NCBI RefSeq assembly: GCF_023333585.1
Contig: NZ_JAIQZN010000001.1
Location: 62,001-126,000, forward strand
Length of the DNA stretch: 64,000 nucleotides
Direction: 5' to 3'
From: Argonema antarcticum A004/B2
GTDB lineage: Bacteria; Cyanobacteriota; Cyanobacteriia; Cyanobacteriales; Aerosakkonemataceae
Position numbers and translations under genes: made by a program. Position 1 is the first letter of the stretch. Each line of letters starts with the position of its first letter. Under the pieces are notes generated by a model, which saw only the letters and a list, made by a program, of their open reading frames with translations, was not told where the DNA came from and searched no databases. This document shows positions 1 to 7,379 of the stretch, piece after piece.

Positions 1-349
1 GCAGGCGATCGCGATTATCCAAAATCGCAATAACTTGTCCTGCTTTTATACTATCTCCCTCTTTTACCAGCAGTTTTTCTACCCGACTCCCTTGGCTTTG
101 CGCTGGCGCGGAAAGTTTTATCACTTCTCCCGCCGGTTCGAGTCTGCCTAATGCCGTCACTGTCTTCACTTGGGGTACAACTACCTGAGATACAAGGCTT
201 GCAGGTTCCGATTGCGGTAACTCTAAGTTGAAGACTCGCGCTGCTGTTATCCCCATAATGCCAATACTTCCTGCTATTCCAAGTATTACAAACTGGCGGG
301 GGATAGGTTTGAGGAATAGGGAATCCTTAACCGTTGCATTGCTTACCAT
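1..349 (-). CDS. HlyD/DevB-type membrane fusion protein of an ABC exporter (N-terminal part, cut by window edge)
   Basis: The first 116 codons are visible; the rest lies left of the window. The ATG at 349-347 begins MVSNATVKDSLF. One hydrophobic segment follows at about residues 19-36 (FVILGIAGSIGIMGI), then a periplasmic start with the HlyD-type biotinyl-lipoyl half motif: TALGRLEPAGEV near residue 65 and VKEGDSIKAGQVIA near residue 97. That pattern is typical of the periplasmic adaptor of cyanobacterial DevBCA-like exporters, which link an inner-membrane ABC pump to a TolC-type channel. The gene is divergent from a TetR regulator, with two inverted repeats 25-77 bp upstream of its start, so it is probably the regulated target. 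The substrate cannot be told from this fragment. Confidence 0.82.
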   Translation of the reverse strand, partial: MVSNATVKDSLFLKPIPRQFVILGIAGSIGIMGITAARVFNLELPQSEPASLVSQVVVPQVKTVTALGRLEPAGEVIKLSAPAQSQGSRVEKLLVKEGDSIKAGQVIAILDNRDRL

Positions 350-373
350 AAGCTTCCTTCTGGGTGAGATGGG

Positions 374-426
374 TAAACTAAACGATTTAGTTTACTCATT
401 CAAAACTAAACGATACAGTTTAGTTT
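374..426. promoter_or_regulatory. Two inverted-repeat operators between the exporter gene and tetR
   Basis: Site 1 (374-394) is TAAACTAAA-CGA-TTTAGTTTA, a perfect 9-bp inverted repeat with a 3-bp spacer. Site 2 (403-426) is AAACTAAAC-GATACA-GTTTAGTTT, 9-bp arms with a 6-bp spacer. Both share the half-site AAACTAAAC. They lie in the 127-bp divergent intergenic region, where a TetR-family repressor would control both itself and the exporter. That they bind this TetR is inferred from position and symmetry. Confidence 0.75.
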
Positions 427-476
427 GTCAAGGGGTATGCTTGAGAGTGCAGAGTAGCAAGCGAAAAACAAGAAAG

Positions 477-1325
477 ATGAAAAAGGCAGATGGCGATCGC
501 TCAGGACGTCCCCAGTCAGCAGATAAAGTCGAAGCCATCCTCAAAGGTGCGATGCAAGAGTTTTTAGAGCATGGCTATGCTGCTACCACGATGGACAAGG
601 TAACAGCAGCGGCTGGTGTATCCAAAACTACGGTGTATAGCTACTTCCAAGATAAGGAAAGCTTGTTCGCCGCCCTGATTGAGCAATTGACGCAAAATGA
701 ATTTCAGGTCGCGTTTAATCCCGAAGATCCAAAATCCTGGTCAGGAGAACCCGCTGAGGTTCTGCGACGCTTAGCCACAAATATTGTCAAAACCGTAAAG
801 AACAAGCACGAACTGCGAGACTTAGTAAGACTGATTATTGGCGAATCAGGTCGTTTTCCCGTACTAGCTCAAATTTTTGTTCGTAACGTAGATAAAAAGA
901 TTTTTCAGCATCTCCTTAAATACCTGAAGTCTCATGAGGAAATGGGATTACCCGATCCAGAAGCAGCAGCGCGAGTGTTTATCGGTACATTAGTGCATTT
1001 TGTGATTATTCAGGATATGCTCCACGCGAAGGAGATTATGCCGATGGAAAGCGATCGCCTGATTGACACTTTGATTTTCTTGTTTACTGTCGATCGCCAA
1101 GAAAAACCACCCGATCCCTATTCCGGTACCAGGCAGAAATCCTCTCGCCGCAAGCGTTCCGCTTCTGGTAAGTTTGAACAGGACTATCAAAGCGAACCAA
1201 AACGCTTGCGGTCAATTCGCCTCACAGATACAGCTTGGGAACAACTGGCGGCTCTAGCTCATAAAAATCAGTTGACTCGCAGTGAAGCGATCGAAATCTT
1301 CGCTCGCAATGGGGAAGAGGGCTAG
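477..1325 (+). CDS. TetR/AcrR-family repressor with a C-terminal RHH-like tail
   Basis: The product is 282 aa from the ATG at 477. The frame is open further upstream, but that part runs through the operators and the divergent start, so it is rejected. Residues 15-62 form the TetR helix-turn-helix: KVEAILKGAMQEFLEHGYAATT, then VSKTTVYSYFQDKESLF. Residues 75-200 are the helical ligand-binding domain. An unusual basic linker (QKSSRRKRSASGK) leads to a last stretch of about 40 residues, RSIRLTDTAWEQLAALA then LTRSEAIEIFAR, which looks like a ribbon-helix-helix or small DNA-binding module. It probably represses the divergent DevB-like exporter through the two operators upstream. The ligand is unknown. 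Confidence 0.85.
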   Translation: MKKADGDRSGRPQSADKVEAILKGAMQEFLEHGYAATTMDKVTAAAGVSKTTVYSYFQDKESLFAALIEQLTQNEFQVAFNPEDPKSWSGEPAEVLRRLATNIVKTVKNKHELRDLVRLIIGESGRFPVLAQIFVRNVDKKIFQHLLKYLKSHEEMGLPDPEAAARVFIGTLVHFVIIQDMLHAKEIMPMESDRLIDTLIFLFTVDRQEKPPDPYSGTRQKSSRRKRSASGKFEQDYQSEPKRLRSIRLTDTAWEQLAALAHKNQLTRSEAIEIFARNGEEG

Positions 1326-1429
1326 TGCCGCTACGCGGAAGTCAAAAGTCAAAAGTCAAAAGTCAAAAATCCTTTGGTGTCAGGCATTTAACTACTTCTT
1401 CCCTGGTGGGTTATTTCTGCCGCGCTGCA

Positions 1430-1646
1430 CTAGAGCGCCAGTCCAGTAGAATAAATTGACAGAAAGGACAAAATATGTATTGTGTAGGGGCGTTCGCGCA
1501 GCGTGCCGTAGGCATTAGCATTCGGGCCACAGTCGATTGCGATCGGCAACAATTTTTTTGCCCGAATGCTTCGCCCTGCCGAGGTCTGTGGAAATAATCA
1601 CGTTTAGTTTATTTTGTCAAATACTTCTACTGGACTGGCGCTCTAG
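1430..1646. mobile_element. MITE-like element with 22-bp perfect terminal inverted repeats
   Basis: CTAGAGCGCCAGTCCAGTAG begins at 1430, and the exact reverse complement of 1430-1451 ends at 1646. The element is 217 bp with 22-bp termini and no coding capacity. Inside it (about 1484-1577) is a second hairpin family, GTAGGGGCG...ATTCGGGC...GCCCGAATGCTTCGCCC, related to copies at 24592 and 36865. The rest of the 1326-1727 gap holds only seven-base repeats: AGTCAAA units at 1341-1367 and AAATCTA units at 1680-1716. No gene was seen in this gap. Confidence 0.65.
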
Positions 1647-1727
1647 GGACTAGGGAAGAGAAAAGAGGGAGAAGATTGAAATTAAATCTAAAATCTAAAA
1701 TCTAAAATCTAAAATTTCTCTCTTTCC

Positions 1728-3401
1728 CTAACCCCTAGCACCTAGAGATGAAGCCTTCGCGGCAGAATGCAGCAGCAAACCATACTCCAAACCTTCTACC
1801 ACCGCCTGATAAGAAGCTTCCAAAATATTGGTGGAAACTCCCACGGTTGTCCAACGTTGATGACCGTTGCTAGACTCAATCAAAACGCGAGTTTTCGCCG
1901 CAGTACCGCTGTCTCCGTTCAGAATCCGCACCTTATAATCTGTGAGGTAAAACTCTGCGATCGCCGGATAGAAATTCACCAAAGCTTTGCGTAGAGAGGC
2001 ATCCAAGGCGGCAACAGGCCCATTTCCTTCAGCCGCTTCCAAAATATCTTTGCCATTCACAGACACTTTGATAGTAGCTAGCGCATAAGGAAGGCAGTCT
2101 TTTTCGCGATCGCAGGCAACAATATCACAATGTACTCGAAAACCTTTGAGTTCAAAAAACTGCTGTCGTTGCCCTAAAGCTTCGCGCATAAGCAAATCGA
2201 AACTAGCTTCTGCGGCCTCAAATTGATAACCTTCATTCTCCAACTTTTTGAGGCGCTGGAGAATTTGACGACAAGTTGGGTTTTGCTTATCTAGGTCGAT
2301 GCCAAAACTGCGGGCTTTTGCTAAAACATTACTCAGTCCAGCTTGGTCAGAAATAACGATGCGGCGACGGTTGCCCACCTGTTCCGGCTCAAGGTGTTCG
2401 TAAGTCAGGGGATTGCGCTCAACAGCGCTAACATGGATGCCACCTTTATGAGCAAAAGCAGAAAGTCCTACAAAAGCTGCGTGTTCGTCGGGTGCTAAAT
2501 TGGCGATTTCGCTGATAAACCGACTGGCTTGAGTTAGCTGTTTTAGTTGCTCATCTTTAATACAGGAATACCCTAACTTTAGTTGCAAATTGGGAATCAG
2601 AGAACAAAGATTCGCATTGCCGCAGCGTTCGCCGTAGCCATTGATGGTGCCTTGAACCATTCTGACACCTTCCATCACGGCAGCTAGAGCGTTGGCAACG
2701 GCTGTGTCTGAGTCGTTGTGGGTGTGAATACCCAGCTGGATTTTGGATTTTGGATTTTGGATTTTGGATTGAGAAATGTCGCCATCTACGATCGCACTAG
2801 CCACATCTCGAACAATCTGGGCAATTTCGTGGGGGAGGGTGCCGCCATTGGTGTCGCAGAAGACTAGCCATTCAGCACCAGCTGCGATCGCACTTTCCAA
2901 TGTCTTCAAAGCATAAGCTGGATTGTGCTTGTACCCATCAAACCAATGTTCGGCATCGTAGATCACCCGCCGTCCCTGACTGCGGAGATATTCGATCGTA
3001 TCCCCGATCATTGCCAAATTCTCTTCTAAACTGGTCTTCAAACTCTCTGTGACGTGCATATCCCAGGATTTGCCAAAAATAGTCACCCAGCGAGTCCCAG
3101 CCGCCAAAATCGCTTGCAGCATGGAATCCTCAGCGGCAGTTGTTCCCGGTCGTCGCGTCGAGCAAAAAGCTACCACTTCCGCTTGAATCAGGGGTTCTTC
3201 TTTCAGTTTCCAGAAAAATTGCACATCCTTCGGATTCGCCCCTGGCCATCCTCCTTCAATAAAAGGAATTCCCAGCCGGTCTAGTTGGTGGGCAATTCGC
3301 AATTTATCTTCTAAAGATAGAGACAATCCTTCGCGCTGAGCGCCGTCTCGGAGAGTTGTATCGTAAATCCAAATTTTCTGGCTAGATGTGTCAGGGGTCA
3401 T
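1728..3401 (-). CDS. cimA: (R)-citramalate synthase (CimA-type, isopropylmalate synthase family)
   Basis: The product is 557 aa from the ATG at 3401; a TTG at 3434 would start inside a TCAAAAG repeat and is less likely. The DRE-TIM aldolase signature DTTLRDGAQ is at residues 14-22 and the metal-binding HTHND at 226-230. The C-terminal 180 residues are a LeuA-type regulatory domain. Members condense acetyl-CoA with pyruvate to give citramalate, a threonine-independent route to isoleucine. The motif order and the GGWPGANPKD segment fit the CimA branch rather than LeuA. Residues 211-222 (QSKIQNPKSKIQ) are encoded by a tandem GGATTTT repeat at 2736-2771, just before the HTHND strand, and appear to be a repeat expansion tolerated in frame. 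Confidence 0.9.
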   Translation of the reverse strand: MTPDTSSQKIWIYDTTLRDGAQREGLSLSLEDKLRIAHQLDRLGIPFIEGGWPGANPKDVQFFWKLKEEPLIQAEVVAFCSTRRPGTTAAEDSMLQAILAAGTRWVTIFGKSWDMHVTESLKTSLEENLAMIGDTIEYLRSQGRRVIYDAEHWFDGYKHNPAYALKTLESAIAAGAEWLVFCDTNGGTLPHEIAQIVRDVASAIVDGDISQSKIQNPKSKIQLGIHTHNDSDTAVANALAAVMEGVRMVQGTINGYGERCGNANLCSLIPNLQLKLGYSCIKDEQLKQLTQASRFISEIANLAPDEHAAFVGLSAFAHKGGIHVSAVERNPLTYEHLEPEQVGNRRRIVISDQAGLSNVLAKARSFGIDLDKQNPTCRQILQRLKKLENEGYQFEAAEASFDLLMREALGQRQQFFELKGFRVHCDIVACDREKDCLPYALATIKVSVNGKDILEAAEGNGPVAALDASLRKALVNFYPAIAEFYLTDYKVRILNGDSGTAAKTRVLIESSNGHQRWTTVGVSTNILEASYQAVVEGLEYGLLLHSAAKASSLGARG

Positions 3402-3420
3402 AGAGAGAGAGGGGCTAGTA

Positions 3421-3609
3421 AAGTCAAAAGTCAAAAGTCAAAAGGGGAAGAGTGGGGGAGTGGGGGAGTGGGGGAGTGGGAGAGTGGGAGAGTGGGGGAG
3501 TGGGGGAGTGGGAGAGTGGAGGAGAATGACAACTGACCACTGACCACTGACCACTGACAACTGACAACTGACCACTGACCACCGACAACTGACCACTGAC
3601 AACTGACCA
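3421..3609. repeat. Array of seven-base tandem repeats
   Basis: Three unit types follow each other: TCAAAAG, then GTGGGGGA/GTGGGAGA, then CTGACCA/CTGACAA. The last block is the reverse complement of the unit that fills 6462-6704. The array separates the divergent cimA and ferredoxin genes and fills most of the 3402-3693 gap. Confidence 0.9.
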
Positions 3610-3693
3610 ATCCCCAAGCCTGTTGTTGAAATGCCTAAACGCGATATTGTTTAAGAGATGTAAAAATGTTTAGAAACGCATCGATAAATAACT

Positions 3694-4032
3694 ATGCCAA
3701 AGATAACTGCACAAGGAAAGACTTTTGAATGCGCTTCTGGCGCGAATCTCCGTAAAGTCTTGTTAGAAAATGACATTGCTTTGTACAACGATAAAGCCAA
3801 AGTAGTGAACTGTCATGGCTTCGGCACTTGCGGCACCTGCGCCGTCAAGGTGGAAGGGCAGGTTTCCGAGGCTAGCTGGCGGGAGAAAACGCGGCTAAGT
3901 CTTCCTCCCCATTCTCCTGCGAAAAACCTCCGTTTAGCCTGTCAAACCCAAGTTTTAGGTGATGTAACCGTGACAAAATTTGATGGGATGTGGGGGCAGG
4001 GCGATCGCACCGTGTGGACAGCCCAGGGATAA
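3694..4032 (+). CDS. 2Fe-2S ferredoxin
   Basis: The product is 112 aa and soluble. The plant-type [2Fe-2S] cysteine set is visible: Cys40, Cys46 and Cys49 in CHGFGTCGTC, and Cys83 in RLACQTQ. The C-terminus (KFDGMWGQG) is characteristic of a small cyanobacterial subgroup distinct from photosynthetic PetF. It should carry single electrons; the partner cannot be named. It stands alone, divergent from cimA, with 214 bp before thiO. No regulatory site was recognised. Confidence 0.87.
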   Translation: MPKITAQGKTFECASGANLRKVLLENDIALYNDKAKVVNCHGFGTCGTCAVKVEGQVSEASWREKTRLSLPPHSPAKNLRLACQTQVLGDVTVTKFDGMWGQGDRTVWTAQG

Positions 4033-4246
4033 CTTCCATCCCCGATCGCAATTTAGCGGTGAATATTTGCCTGTCGCCTAGACATCTTACTATTGAAAGG
4101 CGCAATTTGTAGCAAGCCAATGGTAGATTGCTATTAATTGGACAAAGATAGGCTTATTCAGCTAACCTCGCGTTTTGATCGCAGTGGCTGTAGCAATCCT
4201 TCTGGGAGCCCATTCCAGCGCTGTGGTAGAGAATCTTGTTGAATAA

Positions 4247-5326
4247 ATGAATATACCAAGCGACATTCTAATTATCGGCGGTGGGATTGTTGGGCTATCA
4301 CTTGCGATCGAACTCAAACTACGCAAAACAAATGTTACCGTTCTGACACGAGACTTTCAGCAAGCAGCAGCTCATGCCGCCGCCGGAATGCTCGCACCCC
4401 AAGCCGAAAAAATACTACCAAGCCCGATGCTCGATTTGTGCGTGCAGAGTCGGGCAATATATTCTGATTGGACAAGAAAACTAGAAGAAATCAGCGGTTT
4501 AGAAACCGGATACTGGCCTTGTGGTATTCTAGCTCCAGTTTATAGGTCTGGGGAGCAACAACGCAAGGAAGAATGTCCTGTTAGCATTTGGTTAGATAGG
4601 GAAGCCATTCATAAACATCAGCCTGGACTGAGTTCGGAAGTTGTCGGTGGATGGTGGTATCCTGAAGACGCACAAGTCGATAATCGTGCTTTAGCAAGAG
4701 CATTGTGGGCAGCAGCACGCGAATTGGGCGTTAATATGAGCGAAGGCGTAAATGTTGAAAAAATCCAAATCCGCAATCGGCAAGTTGCCTCTATAAAAAC
4801 CTCTGCCGGAGATTGGCAAGCCGAACGGTATGTTTTAGCAACTGGTGCGTGGGCACATGAATTATTGCCAGTGCCAGTATATCCCAAAAAGGGACAAATG
4901 CTCTCAGTGCGATCGCCATCACCAACCCTGGGTTTAAAACAGGTTTTGTTTGGGGAGGAAATTTACATTGTGCCGCGTCGAGATGGCACAATTGTTATAG
5001 GAGCTACTAGCGAAAATGTGGGTTTCGCACCGCATAATACTCCAGCGGGGATGCAAGCATTACTGGCACGAGCAATCCGACTTTATCCAGAATTACAACA
5101 TTTTCCCATCATAGAATTTTGGTGGGGATTTCGACCTGCAACTCCCGATGAATTACCCATTCTCGGATCTAGTGCCTACGACAATTTGATTTTAGCCACA
5201 GGACACTATCGCAATGGTATTTTGTTAGCTCCTATCACCGCTTTGCTAATGGCCGATTTGATTTTAGATCGAAATTGCGATCGGCTTCTGAATCATTTTA
5301 ACTACTCCAGGTTCACAAACAATTAG
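4247..5326 (+). CDS. thiO: Glycine oxidase ThiO (thiamine biosynthesis)
   Basis: The 359-aa FAD-dependent oxidoreductase is of the DAO family. The N-terminal Rossmann dinucleotide motif is IIGGGIVGLSLA (Gly11, Gly13, Gly16). Further motifs are AAAGMLAPQAE near residue 45, typical of ThiO, and GFRPATPDELPILG then GHYRNGILLAP near the C-terminus. ThiO oxidises glycine to the imine used by ThiG to build the thiazole phosphate. thiG follows in the same direction after 288 bp, which supports the call. In many cyanobacteria the two are fused; here they are separate, with a repeat hairpin between them. No TPP riboswitch was recognised upstream. Confidence 0.92.
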   Translation: MNIPSDILIIGGGIVGLSLAIELKLRKTNVTVLTRDFQQAAAHAAAGMLAPQAEKILPSPMLDLCVQSRAIYSDWTRKLEEISGLETGYWPCGILAPVYRSGEQQRKEECPVSIWLDREAIHKHQPGLSSEVVGGWWYPEDAQVDNRALARALWAAARELGVNMSEGVNVEKIQIRNRQVASIKTSAGDWQAERYVLATGAWAHELLPVPVYPKKGQMLSVRSPSPTLGLKQVLFGEEIYIVPRRDGTIVIGATSENVGFAPHNTPAGMQALLARAIRLYPELQHFPIIEFWWGFRPATPDELPILGSSAYDNLILATGHYRNGILLAPITALLMADLILDRNCDRLLNHFNYSRFTNN

Positions 5327-5378
5327 CGTTACAAAAAGCAAAGTGCGAATCAGAATATATAAATAGGGACTAGGGGCT

Positions 5379-5450
5379 AGGCTTCGACGTGAGACGTTCG
5401 GCTGAGCGCGACTCGACTGCGCGCTCGCCGACCGTCTCACGTCGAAGCCT
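5379..5450. repeat. Hairpin repeat (GCTTCGACGTGAGACG family)
   Basis: AGGCTTCGACGTGAGACG at 5379-5396 is the exact reverse complement of 5433-5450. Related GAGCGCTCACG(C/T)CGAAG fragments follow to about 5470. The same family occurs at 13100-13125 and 44929-44988. It lies in the thiO-thiG gap. Downstream at 5570-5584 is a separate AGAAACCTGGTTTCT palindrome. Confidence 0.8.
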
Positions 5451-5614
5451 GAGCGCTCACGCCGAAGTCTTTGTCGAAACTCAGCCGAACGGTTTAAGGA
5501 ATTAAGAATGTCCTAACCGACGAGAGCGGTTGCTATACCTCCGAAAATAGAGAAATATAAGACAATATAAGAAACCTGGTTTCTCGCTACTGTACGAATA
5601 CAAGAGATAAAAAA

Positions 5615-6457
5615 ATGCAAATTTTAGACAAATCAACGCCACAAACAAACGATGTCAATTTGTTAGATTGCCCTCTCACCATCGCCGGAAAAACTTTTAA
5701 ATCCCGCCTGATGACGGGAACTGGCAAATATCGCAGCATAAGAGAAATGCAGCATAGCATCATCGCCAGCGGTTGCGAAATCGTCACCGTTGCCGTGCGG
5801 CGAGTGCAAACCAACGCCCCAGGACACGAAGGACTCGCCGAAGCTCTAGACTGGACTAAAATTTGGATGTTGCCCAACACCGCAGGCTGTCAAACTGCTG
5901 AAGATGCCATCCGCGTAGCCAGATTAGGACGGGAAATGGCTAAACTCTTAGGGCAAGAGGACAATAACTTTGTCAAATTAGAAGTGATTCCCGACTCCAA
6001 GTATTTATTGCCAGACCCCATCGGCACTCTAGAGGCCGCTGAGAAGCTTGTGAAAGAAGGCTTTGCTGTTTTGCCCTACATCAATGCTGACCCACTGCTG
6101 GCAAAACGCTTGCAAGAAGTCGGCTGCGTTACCGTCATGCCTCTCGGTTCTCCTATCGGTTCGGGACAGGGAATCAAAAATGCTGCGAATATCGAGATAA
6201 TTATTGACAATGCAACCGTTCCTGTGGTAGTTGATGCCGGAATTGGAACGCCCAGCGAAGCAGCAGCGGCAATGGAGATGGGGGCAGATGCGTTGTTAAT
6301 TAATACTGCCATAGCCCAAGCTCAGAATTCCGCCGCGATGGCACGGGCGATGGGTATGGCTACCGAAGCAGGACGTCTCGCTTATTTGGCTGGGAGAATT
6401 CCGGTGAAAGCTTACGCCAGTGCAAGTTCGCCCCTAACTGGCAAAATTACTGGGTAG
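5615..6457 (+). CDS. thiG: Thiazole synthase ThiG
   Basis: The 280-aa TIM-barrel enzyme forms the thiazole phosphate of thiamine from deoxyxylulose phosphate, dehydroglycine and ThiS thiocarboxylate. Visible family motifs are [19 protein letters not shown] near residue 60, the Schiff-base lysine Lys121 in [30 protein letters not shown], and [14 protein letters not shown] followed by [13 protein letters not shown]. The length is slightly above the usual 255-265 because of the N-terminal extension [15 protein letters not shown]. It lies downstream of thiO; no thiS is visible in the window. Confidence 0.95.
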   Translation: MQILDKSTPQTNDVNLLDCPLTIAGKTFKSRLMTGTGKYRSIREMQHSIIASGCEIVTVAVRRVQTNAPGHEGLAEALDWTKIWMLPNTAGCQTAEDAIRVARLGREMAKLLGQEDNNFVKLEVIPDSKYLLPDPIGTLEAAEKLVKEGFAVLPYINADPLLAKRLQEVGCVTVMPLGSPIGSGQGIKNAANIEIIIDNATVPVVVDAGIGTPSEAAAAMEMGADALLINTAIAQAQNSAAMARAMGMATEAGRLAYLAGRIPVKAYASASSPLTGKITG

Positions 6458-6461
6458 GGAA

Positions 6462-6704
6462 AGTCAGTGGTCAGTTGTCAGTGGTCAGTGGTCAGTGGTC
6501 AGTGGTCAGTGGTCAGTGGTCAGTGGTCAGTGGTCAGTGGTCAGTTGTCAGTTGTCAGTTGTCAGTTGTCAGTTGTCAGTTGTCAGTTGTCAGTTGTCAG
6601 TGGTCAGTAGTCAGTAGTCAGTTGTCAGTTGTCAGTGGTCAGTGGTCAGTGGTCAGTTGTCAGTGGTCAGTTGTCAGTTGTCAGTTGTCAGTTGTCAGTG
6701 GTCA
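6462..6704. repeat. Long array of seven-base repeats (TCAGTGG/TCAGTTG)
   Basis: About 34 consecutive units of TCAGT(G/T)G begin four bases after the thiG stop. The array is open in one frame (6475-6753) only because the period of 21 bp avoids stops; that reading is a low-complexity artefact. The unit is the complement of the block at 3537-3609. Confidence 0.95.
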
Positions 6705-6783
6705 AGAAAATTTCTCCTCTGCTCCCCTGCTCCTCTGCTCCTCCCCTTTTTGACTTTTGACTTTCCTTAGTTTTTGTAAAGAT

Positions 6784-6814
6784 TTGTAAGTTTTTTTGAG
6801 AAAGCGAGTATGAT
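6784..6814 (+). promoter_or_regulatory. Possible promoter of psb34
   Basis: TTGTAA at 6784-6789 and TATGAT at 6809-6814 are separated by 19 bp, 49 bp upstream of the psb34 start. The spacing is longer than ideal, so this is tentative. A GAGGA ribosome-binding site lies at 6850-6854. Confidence 0.3.
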
Positions 6815-6862
6815 AAGTATTGTTACGATAAATTAAGATCAAAAAAACTGAGGATAATATTC

Positions 6863-7042
6863 ATGCCCTACATTAAAGAAGATGGCGGTCTGCTGAACAA
6901 CTTTGCGATCGAGCCAAAAATCTACGAAGCAACCCCTCCAAGCAAAACCGAACAGCGTAACTATGTGATTATGGGTGCGGCTGCTCTAGCTCTAGTAGGT
7001 AGTCTGATCTTCGTGGCTGTCTCGGTTTCGGGCGTCAGCTAA
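6863..7042 (+). CDS. psb34: Psb34-like photosystem II assembly protein (ssl1498 family)
   Basis: This small gene encodes 59 aa. It starts MPYIKEDGGLLNNFAIEPKI, the conserved N-terminal signature of the family (GG-LNNFA-EPK-Y). A linker (EATPPSKTEQRNY) and one transmembrane helix at about residues 34-55 follow. Family members are one-helix proteins resembling Hli light-harvesting-like proteins and bind photosystem II assembly intermediates at CP47. The GAGGA site eight bases before the ATG supports the start. A strong terminator follows, so it is a monocistronic unit. Confidence 0.85.
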   Translation: MPYIKEDGGLLNNFAIEPKIYEATPPSKTEQRNYVIMGAAALALVGSLIFVAVSVSGVS

Positions 7043-7087
7043 CAATCAAAATTATTAATAATCGGCACGAGCCTTTATTACCTAAAA

Positions 7088-7128
7088 TGACCAGGTTACC
7101 AATTCCACAGGTGCCTGGTCGGTTTTAT
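7088..7128 (+). terminator. Rho-independent terminator of psb34
   Basis: GACCAGG at 7089-7095 pairs with CCTGGTC at 7114-7120, and GGTTTTATT follows. It lies 46 bp after the psb34 stop. Confidence 0.75.
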
Positions 7129-7291
7129 TAAGTTGCCTTGCTAGCCCTTAGCAAGTTCGCCCCTAGCAAGTTAGCCCCTGGTTAGGAATCTCTGAGAAAT
7201 GCCAAAATTGGATAGAATCAGGCAGACTCGGCATCTCAATTGGGTTAGAGTTTGGTGAACTCACATCTTGCACCATTCTCAACAAGACCTG

Positions 7292-7359
7292 AGAAACCGG
7301 GTTTCTAGACGAAAAATCTAGGCTTTTAGGTTTAGCCAGTTGCGAGAAACCTGGTTTCT
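7292..7359. repeat. Two AGAAACC-N-GGTTTCT palindromes
   Basis: AGAAACCGGGTTTCT is at 7292-7306 and AGAAACCTGGTTTCT at 7345-7359. The same 15-bp palindrome family is at 5570-5584 and, as a doubled hairpin, at 48505-48535. It sits just before the helicase start. Confidence 0.7.
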
Positions 7360-7379
7360 GAAGCTGGTGCAAGATATGA

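Noticed and set aside
3421-3609. CRISPR array
   Set aside because: Units are contiguous seven-base repeats without spacers; no cas genes in the window.
4200-4250. TPP riboswitch before thiO or thiG
   Set aside because: No CUGAGA-type conserved core was found in either leader.
6475-6753. Open frame coding a 92-aa repeat of Ser-Val-Val-Ser-Gly-Gln-Trp type
   Set aside because: It is only the translation of the TCAGTGG heptamer array; period 21 bp without stops.
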